A stretch of 36,590 nucleotides of DNA, taken from contig CAIXMB010000052.1 in the NCBI GenBank assembly GCA_903920435.1, positions 1 through 36,590 on the forward strand, in the 5' to 3' direction. A program made the translations under genes and the position numbers. This document shows positions 24,385-32,765 of the stretch, piece by piece (position 1 is the first letter of the stretch; each line of letters begins with the position of its first letter). Under the pieces are notes generated by a model. The model saw nothing but the letters and a program-made list of their open reading frames with translations, searched no databases and had not been told where the DNA came from. The stretch is from an uncultured Actinomycetes bacterium (GTDB lineage: Bacteria > Actinomycetota > Actinomycetes > Actinomycetales > Microbacteriaceae).

Positions 24385-24410
24385 CTACTCCGCGGAGCCC
24401 TTGCTCGCCC
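24385..24410. repeat. Right direct repeat of genomic island (att-like)
   Basis: Copy that retains coding function: it is the 3' end of the lipoprotein gene, from its stop codon (24385-24387) through eight codons into the C-terminus. It matches 19466-19491 at 25 of 26 positions. Confidence 0.8.
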
Positions 24411-25071
24411 GCGCGTAGAGCACCGACGAGGTGTTCACCAGGAGCTTGTCGTCGGCGTCGTTCGTCGCCACGCCCTGCACGGCGAAGGCGAGGTTGCCCT
24501 GCAGCACGATGTACGTGCGGAAGCTGCGCGCCGCATCCGACGTACCCGCGACGGTGTCGATGAAGAACCCGCGGCCGTCCGGATCCTGGTCGGAGACGGC
24601 GACCGCGACGCCGATCGTGTCGCCGCCCTTCGTATCGGTGAACTGCGGGCAGGCCGCGACGGCGGTGTGGAAGTCGGTGAGGAAGGCCTTGGCCGCGGCA
24701 TCCGTGGAGAACAAGCGGGCCTGCACGGTGACTACCGCCGAGCCGGTGACGAGGGTCGGCAGCTCGTAGAACCGGTCGGTGCTGCTCGCGTCGCGACCGG
24801 AGAGCAGCAGCGGGCGGGCGGAGTTGCCGCACTTGGCGGGCGCGAAGACGTCGGCCGCGTCACTCACGTTCGCGAGGTAGTTGGCCACCGAGTCGGTCGC
24901 GAGGGTGTTCTTCTCCGCCGTGTAGCCGAGGGTGCCGAACGACGCCTGAGTGTCTTTGCCGAACAGGATCTCCTGCGCGTCGGCGTCGGTGAAGCTCGCC
25001 GTGGAGTCGGCGGCGCACCCGGAGAGGGCGAGCAGTGCGAGGGCGGCGACGAGCAGGGGCAGCTTCTTCAT
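24385..25071 (-). CDS. Putative lipoprotein, possibly PknH-like sensor domain
   Basis: 228 aa with a lipoprotein signal and lipobox LSGC (Cys19). The exported part has two further cysteines (in APAKCGNSARP and VAACPQFTDT) and resembles, weakly, the extracellular PknH-like sensor domains of actinobacterial lipoproteins. Ligand is unknown. Start ATG 25071 begins the signal; TACCCT lies seven bases upstream, fitting a leaderless start. A GTG at 25107 that overlaps the fgd stop is an alternative but would add 12 polar residues before the signal. Its 3' end serves as the island's integration site, and the C-terminus remains intact. Confidence 0.75.
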   Translation of the reverse strand: MKKLPLLVAALALLALSGCAADSTASFTDADAQEILFGKDTQASFGTLGYTAEKNTLATDSVANYLANVSDAADVFAPAKCGNSARPLLLSGRDASSTDRFYELPTLVTGSAVVTVQARLFSTDAAAKAFLTDFHTAVAACPQFTDTKGGDTIGVAVAVSDQDPDGRGFFIDTVAGTSDAARSFRTYIVLQGNLAFAVQGVATNDADDKLLVNTSSVLYARASKGSAE

Positions 25072-25078
25072 GGTGCTG

Positions 25079-25084
25079 AGGGTA
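25079..25084 (-). promoter_or_regulatory. Leaderless -10 box for the lipoprotein gene
   Basis: TACCCT on the minus strand, seven bases before ATG 25071, within the 32-base gap after fgd. No Shine-Dalgarno sequence is seen. Confidence 0.4.
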
Positions 25085-25103
25085 CCGATGCGTGCCTGCG
25101 AGT

Positions 25104-26108
25104 TCACAGGGCGCGGAGCCTCGGCGCGAGGTCGCGCTCGAAGAGCTCGAGGAAGCGGCGCTGGTCGTGCCCGGGAGCGTGGAATACGAGGTGGTTGAGT
25201 CCGGCATCCGTGTACTGCTTGATCTGCTCGACCACGGCGTCGGGGTCGTTGCCGACGATCCAGCGGCTCGCGATCTGCTCGATGGGCAGCGCGTCGGCGG
25301 CCTTCTCCATCTCGATCGGATCGGTGATGTCGTGCTTCTGCTCCTTGCTGAGCGCGAGCGGGGCCCAGAACCTGGTGTTCTCGAGGGCGGTGTCGGCATC
25401 GGTGTCGTAGGAGAGCTTGATCTCGATCATGCGGTCGATCTGGTCGAACTCGCGCTGCGCCTGCTCTGCACCCTCCTTGACCGCGGGGATGAGCTCCTTC
25501 GTGTAGAGGTCCATGCCCTTGCCCGACGTGCAGATGAACCCGTCGCCGGCGCGGCCGGCGTAGCGGGCGACGAACGGCCCGCCCGCGGCGATGTACACGG
25601 GGATCGGGGCATCCGGGCGGTCGTAGATGCTCGCGTCGACGGTCGTGTAGTACTCACCCTCGAAGTTCACGCGGTCGCCCGTCCACAGGGCGCGCATGAG
25701 GTCGACCGACTCGCGCAGCCGCGCGAAGCGCTCCTTGAACTCGGGCCACTCCTTGTTCCAGCCCGTGGCGATCTCGTTCAGGGCCTCACCGGTGCCGACA
25801 CCCAAGAACACGCGGCCCGGGTACAGGCACCCCATCGTCGCGAACGCCTGCGCGATGACGGCCGGGTTGTAGCGGAAGGTGGGCGTCATCACGGATGTCC
25901 CGATCGTGATCGTCTTCGTGCGCTCACCCACCGCGGCCATCCAGGTCAGCGAGAACGGCGCATGCCCGCCCTCGTGCCGCCACGGCTGGAAGTGGTCGGA
26001 GACTGTCACCGACTCCATGCCGTGACCCTCCGCCGCCACCGCGATCTCCACGAGCTCGCGCGGGTCGAACTGCTCTGCCGATGCCTTGAATCCGAGTTTG
26101 AGGGTCAC
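25104..26108 (-). CDS. fgd: F420-dependent glucose-6-phosphate dehydrogenase
   Basis: Oxidises glucose 6-phosphate to 6-phosphogluconolactone while reducing F420 to F420H2, the main supply of reduced F420 in actinobacteria. The 334-aa sequence matches recalled mycobacterial Fgd1 through nearly its whole length: [73 protein letters not shown] and [20 protein letters not shown]. The start is GTG 26108 (MTLKLGF...), with CACAAT six bases upstream and no ribosome binding site. It heads the minus-strand F420 cluster and would supply F420H2 to the LLM oxidoreductases in this window. Confidence 0.95.
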   Translation of the reverse strand: MTLKLGFKASAEQFDPRELVEIAVAAEGHGMESVTVSDHFQPWRHEGGHAPFSLTWMAAVGERTKTITIGTSVMTPTFRYNPAVIAQAFATMGCLYPGRVFLGVGTGEALNEIATGWNKEWPEFKERFARLRESVDLMRALWTGDRVNFEGEYYTTVDASIYDRPDAPIPVYIAAGGPFVARYAGRAGDGFICTSGKGMDLYTKELIPAVKEGAEQAQREFDQIDRMIEIKLSYDTDADTALENTRFWAPLALSKEQKHDITDPIEMEKAADALPIEQIASRWIVGNDPDAVVEQIKQYTDAGLNHLVFHAPGHDQRRFLELFERDLAPRLRAL

Positions 26109-26180
26109 GTGTCTATTGTGCCCCTTCGGCTTGCTGCTCCCCTCCGCGCTAAATCTGTGGAGAGTAGCTTTCCACATTCG

Positions 26181-26196
26181 TAGAACATAGGTTCGA
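26181..26196. promoter_or_regulatory. Probable LexA (SOS) box
   Basis: TAGAAC-ATAG-GTTCGA differs from the actinobacterial SOS box TCGAAC-N4-GTTCGA at one base. It lies 9 bases before GACAAT (26205-26210), which sits six bases before the GTG start of the HNH gene, so LexA bound here would cover the -35/spacer region. From memory, members of the same DUF222/13E12 family are in the mycobacterial LexA regulon. Confidence 0.65.
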
Positions 26197-26216
26197 TTAT
26201 CTGGGACAATATATGT

Positions 26217-27584
26217 GTGACCCTCCCCTCCGCCCTCACCGAGCTCGCCGCCCTCGCGGCGCGCTGCGTGGAGTCGGCTTCGGGCTCGGCGTCGGCGGCC
26301 TCAGACGACGGCCTACTCGACCTCCAGCGGTCCCTCGCGCAGTCGATCCGCCTGCTGGAGACGGCCGCGGCGTCGGTGGCTGCCGAGGTCGCGCATCGTT
26401 CGCGCCGCGAGCTCGGTTACCAGGGGCTCGCCCAGAAGCGCGGCCTGCGCACGCCGGAGGCGCTCGTCCAGACGGTCACGGGCACCAGCTCGTCCGCGGC
26501 CCGCCGACTCGTGCGCGTGGGCACGCTCGTGGCGCACAGTGCCGGCCGCTACGACTCCCCCGCCGAGCCCTGGCTTGCCGCGGTCCTCGCGGCGGCGGGC
26601 CGCGGCGAGATCTCGGCCGAGGCCGTGGACGCCATCCGGCACGGCCTGGGTGCACCGACAGAGGGTGTCAGTGCGGATGCCCTTGCGACCGCCGCCCGCG
26701 AGCTCCTCGGCCGCGTGCCGTCGGTCACGCTCGAGAATCTCGCATCGCTCGCGCGGGAGAAGCGCGACGACCTCGATGCCGCGGGGGTCGCCCTTCGGGA
26801 GCATGAGCTGCGGCAGAAGCGCTTCGCCCGCCTGACCCGTCTTGCCGATGGCACCACCCGACTGGTCGCTGTGCTCGACCCCGAGTCCGCGGCCGTCGTG
26901 GTTTCCGCGATCGATGCCGCAACCTCCCCGCGGCGAGGCGGCCCGCGCTTCGTCGATCCGCAGGAGATCGAGCGGGCCGAGCGACTCATGAGCGACGAGC
27001 GCACGACCGAGCAGATCGCGCTCGACGCCCTCGTCGAGCTCATCGACGTGGCGGTGCGCGGTGAGTCGAGCCACATCCTCGGTGCGCGTCGCCCCGAGGT
27101 CCGCGTGCTCGTCGCAGCCCGCGACCTGACCAGCGGCGTCGGGGCCGCTCAGCTCGAGGGCCAGTCCGTCGTCATCTCGATACCGTCGGCGCAGCGCTTG
27201 GCCTGCGACGGCGGCATCATCCCCATCCTGTTCGACGCCAAGGGCGCGGTACTCAACCTCGGGCGTAAAAAGCGGCTTCACAGCGATCGTCAGCGGGTGG
27301 CGGTCGCCGCGCGAGACGGCGGCTGCCGCATCGACGGGTGCGACCGGCCGCCGAGCTGGACAGAAGTGCACCACATAGTTCCGTGGAGCGAGGGCGGCCG
27401 CACCAGCGTCGATGACGCGGTGCTGCTGTGCCGGCACCACCACCTGCTCGTCCACAACAACGGGTGGGCGATCCACCGCACCGGCCGGGAGTACTGGTTG
27501 TACCCGCCGCCCGGGGTCGCCGACCCGCCGGTACTCCTCGAATCGAAGAGTCGAGCGCTGCGGCGCCTGCTGCAGGCGGCGTGA
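26217..27584 (+). CDS. DUF222 / HNH endonuclease domain protein (13E12 family)
   Basis: 455 aa. The N-terminal two thirds is the helical DUF222 region ([21 protein letters not shown] typical). The C-terminus is an HNH domain with zinc cysteines and histidines: [18 protein letters not shown] and [15 protein letters not shown]. The family is highly multicopy in actinobacteria, is related to group II intron/intein-type nucleases, and has no settled function; a DNA-damage-related role is suggested by the LexA box upstream. The start is GTG 26217 with GACAAT six bases upstream, apparently leaderless. A two-copy 10-bp tandem repeat (27583-27602) lies at its stop codon. Confidence 0.9.
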   Translation: MTLPSALTELAALAARCVESASGSASAASDDGLLDLQRSLAQSIRLLETAAASVAAEVAHRSRRELGYQGLAQKRGLRTPEALVQTVTGTSSSAARRLVRVGTLVAHSAGRYDSPAEPWLAAVLAAAGRGEISAEAVDAIRHGLGAPTEGVSADALATAARELLGRVPSVTLENLASLAREKRDDLDAAGVALREHELRQKRFARLTRLADGTTRLVAVLDPESAAVVVSAIDAATSPRRGGPRFVDPQEIERAERLMSDERTTEQIALDALVELIDVAVRGESSHILGARRPEVRVLVAARDLTSGVGAAQLEGQSVVISIPSAQRLACDGGIIPILFDAKGAVLNLGRKKRLHSDRQRVAVAARDGGCRIDGCDRPPSWTEVHHIVPWSEGGRTSVDDAVLLCRHHHLLVHNNGWAIHRTGREYWLYPPPGVADPPVLLESKSRALRRLLQAA

Positions 27585-27611
27585 GCTGGGCTGAGCTGGG
27601 CTGACTAACTA

Positions 27612-28100
27612 CTACTCGCGCGGGGACTGCAGGTAGTTCGCGACCGCCGCGGGCACGTAGGGGCTCACGTCACCGCCGAGGGCGGCGACCTGCCGCACCA
27701 ACGAGCTCGACACGTGGGCGTGCGCCGGGTTGGGCAGGAGGAAGACCGTCTCCACGCCCGCGAGGTCGCGGTTGACGATCGCCATCGGCGTCTCGTAGGC
27801 CACATCGATCTGGGAGCGGATTCCCTTCACGAGCACGCTGGCGCCGACATCCGTGCAGTAGTCGACGAGCAGGCCGACGCTCCAGCTGGTCACCTTGATG
27901 TTGTCGGGAAGGCCGCCGTCGCGCACCGACTTCTCGATGAGGGCGACGCGCTGGGCGATCGGCAGCAGCGCGGTCTTGCCGGGGTTGTGCACCACCAGCA
28001 CGTGCAGTTCGTCGAAGAGCCCCGCAGCCCTCTCGATCACGTCGATGTGGCCGAGCGTGATGGGGTCGAAAGACCCAGGAACAACGGCGATCCTGTGCAT
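27612..28100 (-). CDS. coaD: Phosphopantetheine adenylyltransferase
   Basis: Fourth step of coenzyme A synthesis: ATP plus 4'-phosphopantetheine gives dephospho-CoA. 162 aa, family-typical. [10 protein letters not shown] (9-18) carries the nucleotidyltransferase T/HxGH motif; [12 protein letters not shown] and the C-terminal [10 protein letters not shown] (ISSTxxR-equivalent) bind ATP. ATG 28100 has no ribosome binding site; TAGGGT lies exactly six bases upstream. It lies 64 bases downstream of recG on the same strand. Confidence 0.96.
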   Translation of the reverse strand: MHRIAVVPGSFDPITLGHIDVIERAAGLFDELHVLVVHNPGKTALLPIAQRVALIEKSVRDGGLPDNIKVTSWSVGLLVDYCTDVGASVLVKGIRSQIDVAYETPMAIVNRDLAGVETVFLLPNPAHAHVSSSLVRQVAALGGDVSPYVPAAVANYLQSPRE

Positions 28101-28106
28101 GCTGCC

Positions 28107-28112
28107 ACCCTA
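28107..28112 (-). promoter_or_regulatory. Leaderless -10 box for coaD
   Basis: TAGGGT-N6-ATG on the minus strand, the same hexamer and spacing as for the PLDc_N gene at 16173. Located in the 64-base gap after recG. Confidence 0.55.
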
Positions 28113-28164
28113 CCCGGCGGAGGTTACGGGCTTATTAAAGCTCCGGTCATAGTGCGCAACGAGA

Positions 28165-30321
28165 CTAGTTCTTTGCAAGGAACGCCTCGGACTCGGCATC
28201 CAAGCGCCGGTCGAGCGCGGCCCGCAGCGCGGGGTGCGCGGCGAGGTCGGGGTCGTCGGCGAGGATGCCCGCCGCAACCTCGCGCGCCTCGGCGATGAGT
28301 TCGCCGTCCTTGGCGACGCGCACCAGGCGCAGACTCGACCTGCCACCGGACTGGGTGCTGCCGAGCACGTCGCCCTCCTGGCGCAGCTCGAGGTCTTTGT
28401 TGGCCAGCTCGAACCCGTCGAGGGTGGACGCCACCGCCTCGACGCGCTCGCGGGCGAGGGTGAGCTCCTCGGCGGTGGTGACGAAGAGGGCGAGCCCGGG
28501 CACTCCCCCGCGGCCGACCCGGCCGCGCAGCTGGTGCAGCTGCGAGACCCCGAAGCGCTCGGCATCGAGCACGACCATCGTCGAGGCGTTGGGCACGTCG
28601 ACGCCCACCTCGATCACGGTGGTGGCGACCAGTACGTCGATGGAACCCGCGGCGAACTCGCGCATCAGCCGGTCTTTCTCCTCGCCCGGCAAGCGCCCGT
28701 GCAGGGCCTCGATGCGACGGCCGGCCAGCACGGAGTTGCTGCGCAGCGATGCGAGCACGTCGGTGACGTTCGCGGTGGGTGGCGCCATGGGCGCGGCCGG
28801 CGCGGCGTCGAGCAACTCGCCCTCCGTTACGGTGCGGTCGATCGCGGGCACGACGACGAACGCCTGGTGGCCCTTCGCGAGCTCCTCGGCGACGCGCTCC
28901 CACACCCGCGCCACCCACCCCGGCTTCTCGGCGAGCGGAACGACGAAGCTCTGGATCGGCGAGCGGCCGGCGGGCAGCTCGGCGATCGACGAGATGTCCA
29001 GGTCACCGAAGACCGTCATCGCCACCGTGCGCGGGATGGGCGTCGCCGTGAGCACGAGCACATGCGGAGGCTGGCGGCCCTTCAGCCGCAGGGCCTCACG
29101 CTGCTCGACACCGAACCGGTGCTGCTCGTCGACGACGACGAGGCCGAGGTCGAAGAACTCCACCTTGTCGCCGAGGAGTGCGTGGGTGCCCACGACGATC
29201 TGGGCAGAGCCCGACACCGCCGCGAGCAGTGCCTTGCGCCGCTCGGCCACCGGGAGCTGCCCCGTGAGCAGGGTCGGGCGAAGCCGCGCCGCGAGGTCAG
29301 GCCCCAGAGTCCGCACGATCGAGCGCAAGTGCTGGTGGGCGAGCACCTCGGTAGGCGCGAGCAGCGCCGACTGGCCGCCCGACTGCGCGACGGCGAGCAT
29401 CGCCCGCAGCGCGACGAGCGTCTTGCCCGAGCCCACCTCGCCCTGCACCAGCCGGTTCATGGGCACGGGCTCGGCGAGATCGACAGCGATCTGCTCCCCC
29501 ACCGCGCGCTGGTCGCCCGTGAGCGTGAAGGGCAGCGCGGCGTCGAAGCCCTCGAGCAGCGGGCCGGACTCGCGCGCCGTCGCGGCCACCTCGCGCAACC
29601 GCGCACGCTGCTGCAGCAGGGCCGCCTGCAGCACGAACGCCTCTTGGAAGCGCAGCGCCTTGCGGGCGGCACCCCAGTCCGCGTCGACGAGCGGCCGGTG
29701 GATGAGCTCGAGCGCGCGCGCGAAGGGCATGAGCGAGCGGGAGTGGCGCACCGCATCCGGTACCGGGTCGTCGAGCGGCCCCAGGGTGTCGAGAACGACG
29801 CCCACGGCCTTCTGGATCTGCCAGCTCGCCACCGTCGAGGTGGCGGGGTAGATCGGGATGGGCAGGAGGGCCCAGGCCTCGGCCTTGGCGGGGTCGGGGT
29901 CTTCCCCGTCGTCGGGGAAGAGCTCGTAGTCGGGATGGGCGAGTTGGGCCGAGCCTTTGTAGTCGCCGACCTTGCCCGCGAAGATGCCGCGCACACCCGG
30001 GCGCAGCTCGTTGGCGCGCCACGCCTGGTTGAAGAACGTGAGCGACAGGATGCCCTTGCCGTCGCTGATGCGCACCTCGAGGATCGACCCGCGCTTGGCC
30101 CGCATCGGCCGGTTGTGCACCTCGAGCACCTCGGCGACGATCGTGACGTTCTCGTCGCGCGGAAGCTCACTCAGGGCGCTGAGCTCGCCCCGACGGGCGT
30201 AGCGGCGCGGGTAGTGGCTCAGCAGGTCTCCGACGGTGTGCAGGCCGAGGCCCTTGGCGAACGCGGACGCCGTGCGATCACCGAGCGCACGGTCGAGCTT
30301 CACGTCGAGGGGGGATGCCAC
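28165..30321 (-). CDS. recG: ATP-dependent DNA helicase RecG
   Basis: Branch-migration helicase that remodels stalled forks and Holliday junctions, cytoplasmic. 718 aa, near the family's usual 690-750. An N-terminal wedge/OB-fold (IVAEVLEVHNRPMRAKRG) precedes helicase motifs: Walker A GEVGSGKT, DEQH in VVVDEQHRFGVEQ, TATPIPRT, and C-terminal VATTVIEVGVDVPNAS and QLHQLRGRVGRG. Start GTG 30321 (MASPLDVK...) is chosen because RecG homology begins there and TACCGT lies six bases upstream; the open frame continues upstream over the divergent gene. Confidence 0.96.
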   Translation of the reverse strand: MASPLDVKLDRALGDRTASAFAKGLGLHTVGDLLSHYPRRYARRGELSALSELPRDENVTIVAEVLEVHNRPMRAKRGSILEVRISDGKGILSLTFFNQAWRANELRPGVRGIFAGKVGDYKGSAQLAHPDYELFPDDGEDPDPAKAEAWALLPIPIYPATSTVASWQIQKAVGVVLDTLGPLDDPVPDAVRHSRSLMPFARALELIHRPLVDADWGAARKALRFQEAFVLQAALLQQRARLREVAATARESGPLLEGFDAALPFTLTGDQRAVGEQIAVDLAEPVPMNRLVQGEVGSGKTLVALRAMLAVAQSGGQSALLAPTEVLAHQHLRSIVRTLGPDLAARLRPTLLTGQLPVAERRKALLAAVSGSAQIVVGTHALLGDKVEFFDLGLVVVDEQHRFGVEQREALRLKGRQPPHVLVLTATPIPRTVAMTVFGDLDISSIAELPAGRSPIQSFVVPLAEKPGWVARVWERVAEELAKGHQAFVVVPAIDRTVTEGELLDAAPAAPMAPPTANVTDVLASLRSNSVLAGRRIEALHGRLPGEEKDRLMREFAAGSIDVLVATTVIEVGVDVPNASTMVVLDAERFGVSQLHQLRGRVGRGGVPGLALFVTTAEELTLARERVEAVASTLDGFELANKDLELRQEGDVLGSTQSGGRSSLRLVRVAKDGELIAEAREVAAGILADDPDLAAHPALRAALDRRLDAESEAFLAKN

Positions 30322-30327
30322 GTGACA

Positions 30328-30333
30328 ACGGTA
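30328..30333 (-). promoter_or_regulatory. Leaderless -10 box for recG
   Basis: TACCGT-N6-GTG on the minus strand, in the 40-base region divergent from the M50 peptidase gene. Confidence 0.5.
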
Positions 30334-30361
30334 CCCGCGACCGCCGTGGAAGGATTGCGGC

Positions 30362-31204
30362 ATGACGGAACCCCGGTACGGACAACTCGGCCCCGTGAAT
30401 CCGGCGGCCTCGTCGGGCTCCGGTGACAGCGCTCCGCCGGCCCGGAGCCGCACGGGGTGGCGCCCCAGCCCGGTCTTCCTCGGGATCGTCGCGGTGGCCG
30501 CCCTCTCGGGCTGGGTGCTGTGGAGCGGCAACCTCTCGTGGGGTATCGGGCTCGGTATCGCCGCGTTCTTCTTCGTTACCGCGTGCTGGGTGATCACGCT
30601 GTGCCTGCACGAGTTCGGTCACGCGATCGTCGCGTACCGCAACGGCGACCTGTCGGTGGCGCACCGCGGCTACCTGACCCTCGACCCCCTGCGGTACACC
30701 CACATGCTGTTCAGCATCGTGCTGCCGCTGCTCTTCCTCGTGCTGGGCGGCATCGGCCTGCCCGGCGGCGCGGTGTTCATCGACCGGCGGGCGCTGCGCA
30801 GCCGGTTCGCCCAGTCGGCGGTGTCGGCCGCCGGTCCCCTCATCAACCTCGCCATCGCGATCGTGCTGGCCGTGGCGCTCGCGCTGCGCGAGGCGAACAC
30901 GCCATTCTGGGCGGCCGTCGCGTTCCTGGTGTTCCTGCAGGTGACGTCGGCGATCCTGAACCTCCTGCCCGTTCCCGGGCTCGACGGCTACGGCATCATC
31001 GAGCCGTACCTGCCGCGCGCGTTCGCCGCGCAGGCGGCGCGCATCGCGCCGTTCGCGGTGCTCGGGCTCTTCGCCCTGCTGTGGATACCGGCGTTCAACG
31101 CCGCGTTCTTCAGCGGCATCAACGGGCTCGTCTCGCTGCTGGGCGTGCCCGACGGCGCCGTGGGCGCCGGCTACGGCCTGTACCAGTTCTGGCGGCAGTC
31201 GTGA
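30362..31204 (+). CDS. M50-family (site-2 protease-like) membrane metallopeptidase
   Basis: 280 aa, about six membrane helices. Zinc site HEFGH (H83, E84, H87) lies in a helix and the second motif NLLPVPGLDGYGI supplies the aspartate, as in intramembrane zinc proteases. There is no PDZ domain, so it is the compact type; its substrate is unknown. ATG 30362 is preceded by GGAAGG about eight bases upstream. The stop overlaps rsmD (GTGA), making a two-gene operon. Confidence 0.88.
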   Translation: MTEPRYGQLGPVNPAASSGSGDSAPPARSRTGWRPSPVFLGIVAVAALSGWVLWSGNLSWGIGLGIAAFFFVTACWVITLCLHEFGHAIVAYRNGDLSVAHRGYLTLDPLRYTHMLFSIVLPLLFLVLGGIGLPGGAVFIDRRALRSRFAQSAVSAAGPLINLAIAIVLAVALALREANTPFWAAVAFLVFLQVTSAILNLLPVPGLDGYGIIEPYLPRAFAAQAARIAPFAVLGLFALLWIPAFNAAFFSGINGLVSLLGVPDGAVGAGYGLYQFWRQS

Positions 31205-31791
31205 CGCGCATCATCGCCGGGTTCGCCGGCTCGCTCACCCTCGCCGTGCCGGGCGCGGGCACCCGGCCCACGAGCGACCGTGTGCGCGAGGCGATCTTCT
31301 CCGCGCTCGAATCGCGCGACGCGATCGACGGGATGCGCGTGCTCGACCTCTACGCGGGGTCGGGGGCCCTCGGTCTCGAGGCCGCGTCGCGCGGCGCCGC
31401 CCACGTCACCCTCGTGGACCGCAACGTCCGGGCGTGCAAGACCAACACCGCCCTCGTGCTCAAGGCCGCGCCGAAAGACGCACGCCCCACCATCGAGAGC
31501 ACGGGCTCGCCCGTGCAGAACTTCCTGACCTCGGCGAGGGCGTTCTGGGACCTCGTCTTCATCGACCCGCCCTACGAGCTCGGCGTCGCCGAACTCACCC
31601 ACAACCTCGAGGCCCTCGCACCCAGGCTCGCCCCCGACGCGGTTGTCGTGCTCGAACGCAGCTCGCGTACCCCCGCGCCCGAATGGCCGGAGGGCATCGA
31701 GCTCGATCGCCGCAAGGACTACGGCGACACCGCGCTCTACTGGCTGGTCGCGACCGGGGCTCAGCCCGCGGCGCCGTCCCAACCCGCGTAG
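31201..31791 (+). CDS. rsmD: 16S rRNA (guanine966-N2)-methyltransferase
   Basis: Methylates G966 of 16S rRNA in the small subunit. 196 aa. N-terminal TRIIAGFAG and TRPTSDRVREAIFSAL are RsmD hallmarks; SAM motif I is LDLYAGSGALGLEA and the catalytic motif FIDPPYEL. GTG 31201 overlaps the upstream peptidase stop by 4 bases. Its 3' end overlaps thiL, on the other strand, by 31 bases. Confidence 0.95.
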   Translation: MTRIIAGFAGSLTLAVPGAGTRPTSDRVREAIFSALESRDAIDGMRVLDLYAGSGALGLEAASRGAAHVTLVDRNVRACKTNTALVLKAAPKDARPTIESTGSPVQNFLTSARAFWDLVFIDPPYELGVAELTHNLEALAPRLAPDAVVVLERSSRTPAPEWPEGIELDRRKDYGDTALYWLVATGAQPAAPSQPA

Positions 31792-32741
31792 GGGTCCCAC
31801 CCCGATCGTTCGAGGTACGGCACGCCGTCGACGAGAACACCCTCCCCCGCGACCACCGTGCCGATGGCGCGGAAGCCGCCGGGCAGCGCGATCCCCGGCG
31901 GGAACGTCGCGAGCAGCGAGTGGTCCTCCCCGCCGTCGAGGGCGAGCGTGGGGGCGGCCGATCCGCGTGCCACCTCGACCGCTGACAGGTCGAGCGCCAC
32001 CGCGCTCGCGCGGGCGAGCCGCCGTGCGTCGATCGCGAGACCGTCGCTCAGGTCGAGCATCGCCGTCGCGCCGGCGCGGGCGGCCGCGCGGCCGTCCGCG
32101 ATGGGGGGCCGCGGCGTGAGCTGGGCGGCGACTGCCGCCGGATGCTCGCGCCTGAGTGCGGCGGCGGCCGCGGCATCCGGCGCTGGGGCGCTCGCGAAGA
32201 GCAGTGCGAGGCCCTGGGCCGCGGCGCCGAGCACGCCCGAGACCGCGACGACATCGCCCACCCGGGCCCCGGCGCGGGTGACGGGCGCCCGGCCCTCGAG
32301 GTCGCCGAAGGCCGTGACCGCGATGGTGAGGGTGTCGGAGACGGAGAGGTCGCCGCCCACGACACCGCAGCCGGGCGAGAGGGCGTGGCATCCGTCGCGC
32401 AGGCCGTCGGCGAACTGCTCGAGGAAGTCGATGCCGGTGTCGACGGGGGCCGCGAGCGCGACGACGAGGGCGGTCGGCACCGCGCCCATCGCCGCGATGT
32501 CGGAGAGGTTGGAGGCCGCGGCCGTCCAGCCGAGGTCGTGGGCCGTCGACCAGGCGAGGCGGAAGTCGGGGCCGTGCACCATCATGTCGGTGGTAATCAC
32601 GACGCGGCCGTCGGGGGCGGCGACCACCGCCGCGTCGTCGCCGGGGCCCAGGAGTTCCGCGGCGGCGGCGGGCAGGCGCGGGAAGATGCGCGCGAGAACC
32701 TGTGACTCCCCCAGCGAGCCGAGGGTCTCGGGGGATGTCAT
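31761..32741 (-). CDS. thiL: Thiamine-monophosphate kinase
   Basis: Final step of thiamine diphosphate synthesis: phosphorylates thiamine monophosphate. 326 aa, PurM-like fold. LGPGDDAAVV (31-40), TTDMMVHGPDFRL, SNLSDIAAMGAVP, GGDLSVSD and LDLSDGLAIDARR are ThiL landmarks, and the C-terminal GGEDHSLLATFP and GWDPYAGW blocks are present. Start ATG 32741 has no ribosome binding site; TATCGT lies seven bases upstream and overlaps the divergent promoter of the DUF3515 gene. Confidence 0.95.
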   Translation of the reverse strand: MTSPETLGSLGESQVLARIFPRLPAAAAELLGPGDDAAVVAAPDGRVVITTDMMVHGPDFRLAWSTAHDLGWTAAASNLSDIAAMGAVPTALVVALAAPVDTGIDFLEQFADGLRDGCHALSPGCGVVGGDLSVSDTLTIAVTAFGDLEGRAPVTRAGARVGDVVAVSGVLGAAAQGLALLFASAPAPDAAAAAALRREHPAAVAAQLTPRPPIADGRAAARAGATAMLDLSDGLAIDARRLARASAVALDLSAVEVARGSAAPTLALDGGEDHSLLATFPPGIALPGGFRAIGTVVAGEGVLVDGVPYLERSGWDPYAGWDGAAG

Positions 32742-32748
32742 GGTTCAC

Positions 32749-32754
32749 ACGATA
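32749..32754 (-). promoter_or_regulatory. Leaderless -10 box for thiL
   Basis: TATCGT-N7-ATG on the minus strand. It shares two base pairs (32753-32754) with the plus-strand hexamer TAACCT (32753-32758). Confidence 0.55.
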
Positions 32755-32758
32755 ACCT
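32753..32758 (+). promoter_or_regulatory. Leaderless -10 box for the DUF3515 gene
   Basis: TAACCT-N7-ATG on the plus strand, physically overlapping the thiL -10 box, so RNA polymerase cannot occupy both at once. Confidence 0.55.
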
Positions 32759-32765
32759 GACGACG

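Larger units (their letters stand above)
19466..24410. mobile_element. Genomic island with four-gene conflict-type operon
   Basis: A roughly 4.9 kb segment bounded by 26-bp direct repeats. Evidence for transfer: the repeats; a clear fall in G+C (hand counts of the 60-base lines at 22201 and 23641 give 48% and 52%, against 75% at 17041 and 65% at 30661); different codon use; and content unrelated to the flanking F420 genes. It contains four co-directional overlapping genes and no integrase, transposase or relaxase, so mobility would need a recombinase supplied elsewhere. Insertion at the 3' end of the lipoprotein gene restored that gene, as integrative elements often do. Confidence 0.78.

Noticed and set aside
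19466-24410. Insertion sequence or transposon with target-site duplication
   Set aside because: 26 bp with a mismatch is too long for a usual target duplication, there are no terminal inverted repeats and no transposase; an att-type origin fits better.
27583-27602. Two-copy tandem repeat of GAGCTGGGCT at the HNH gene stop
   Set aside because: Only two copies in a short convergent gap; most simply replication slippage without function.
28234-30426. Long plus-strand open frame (about 730 codons) opposite recG
   Set aside because: RecG motifs on the minus strand are complete; the antisense translation has no motif and typical shadow composition.
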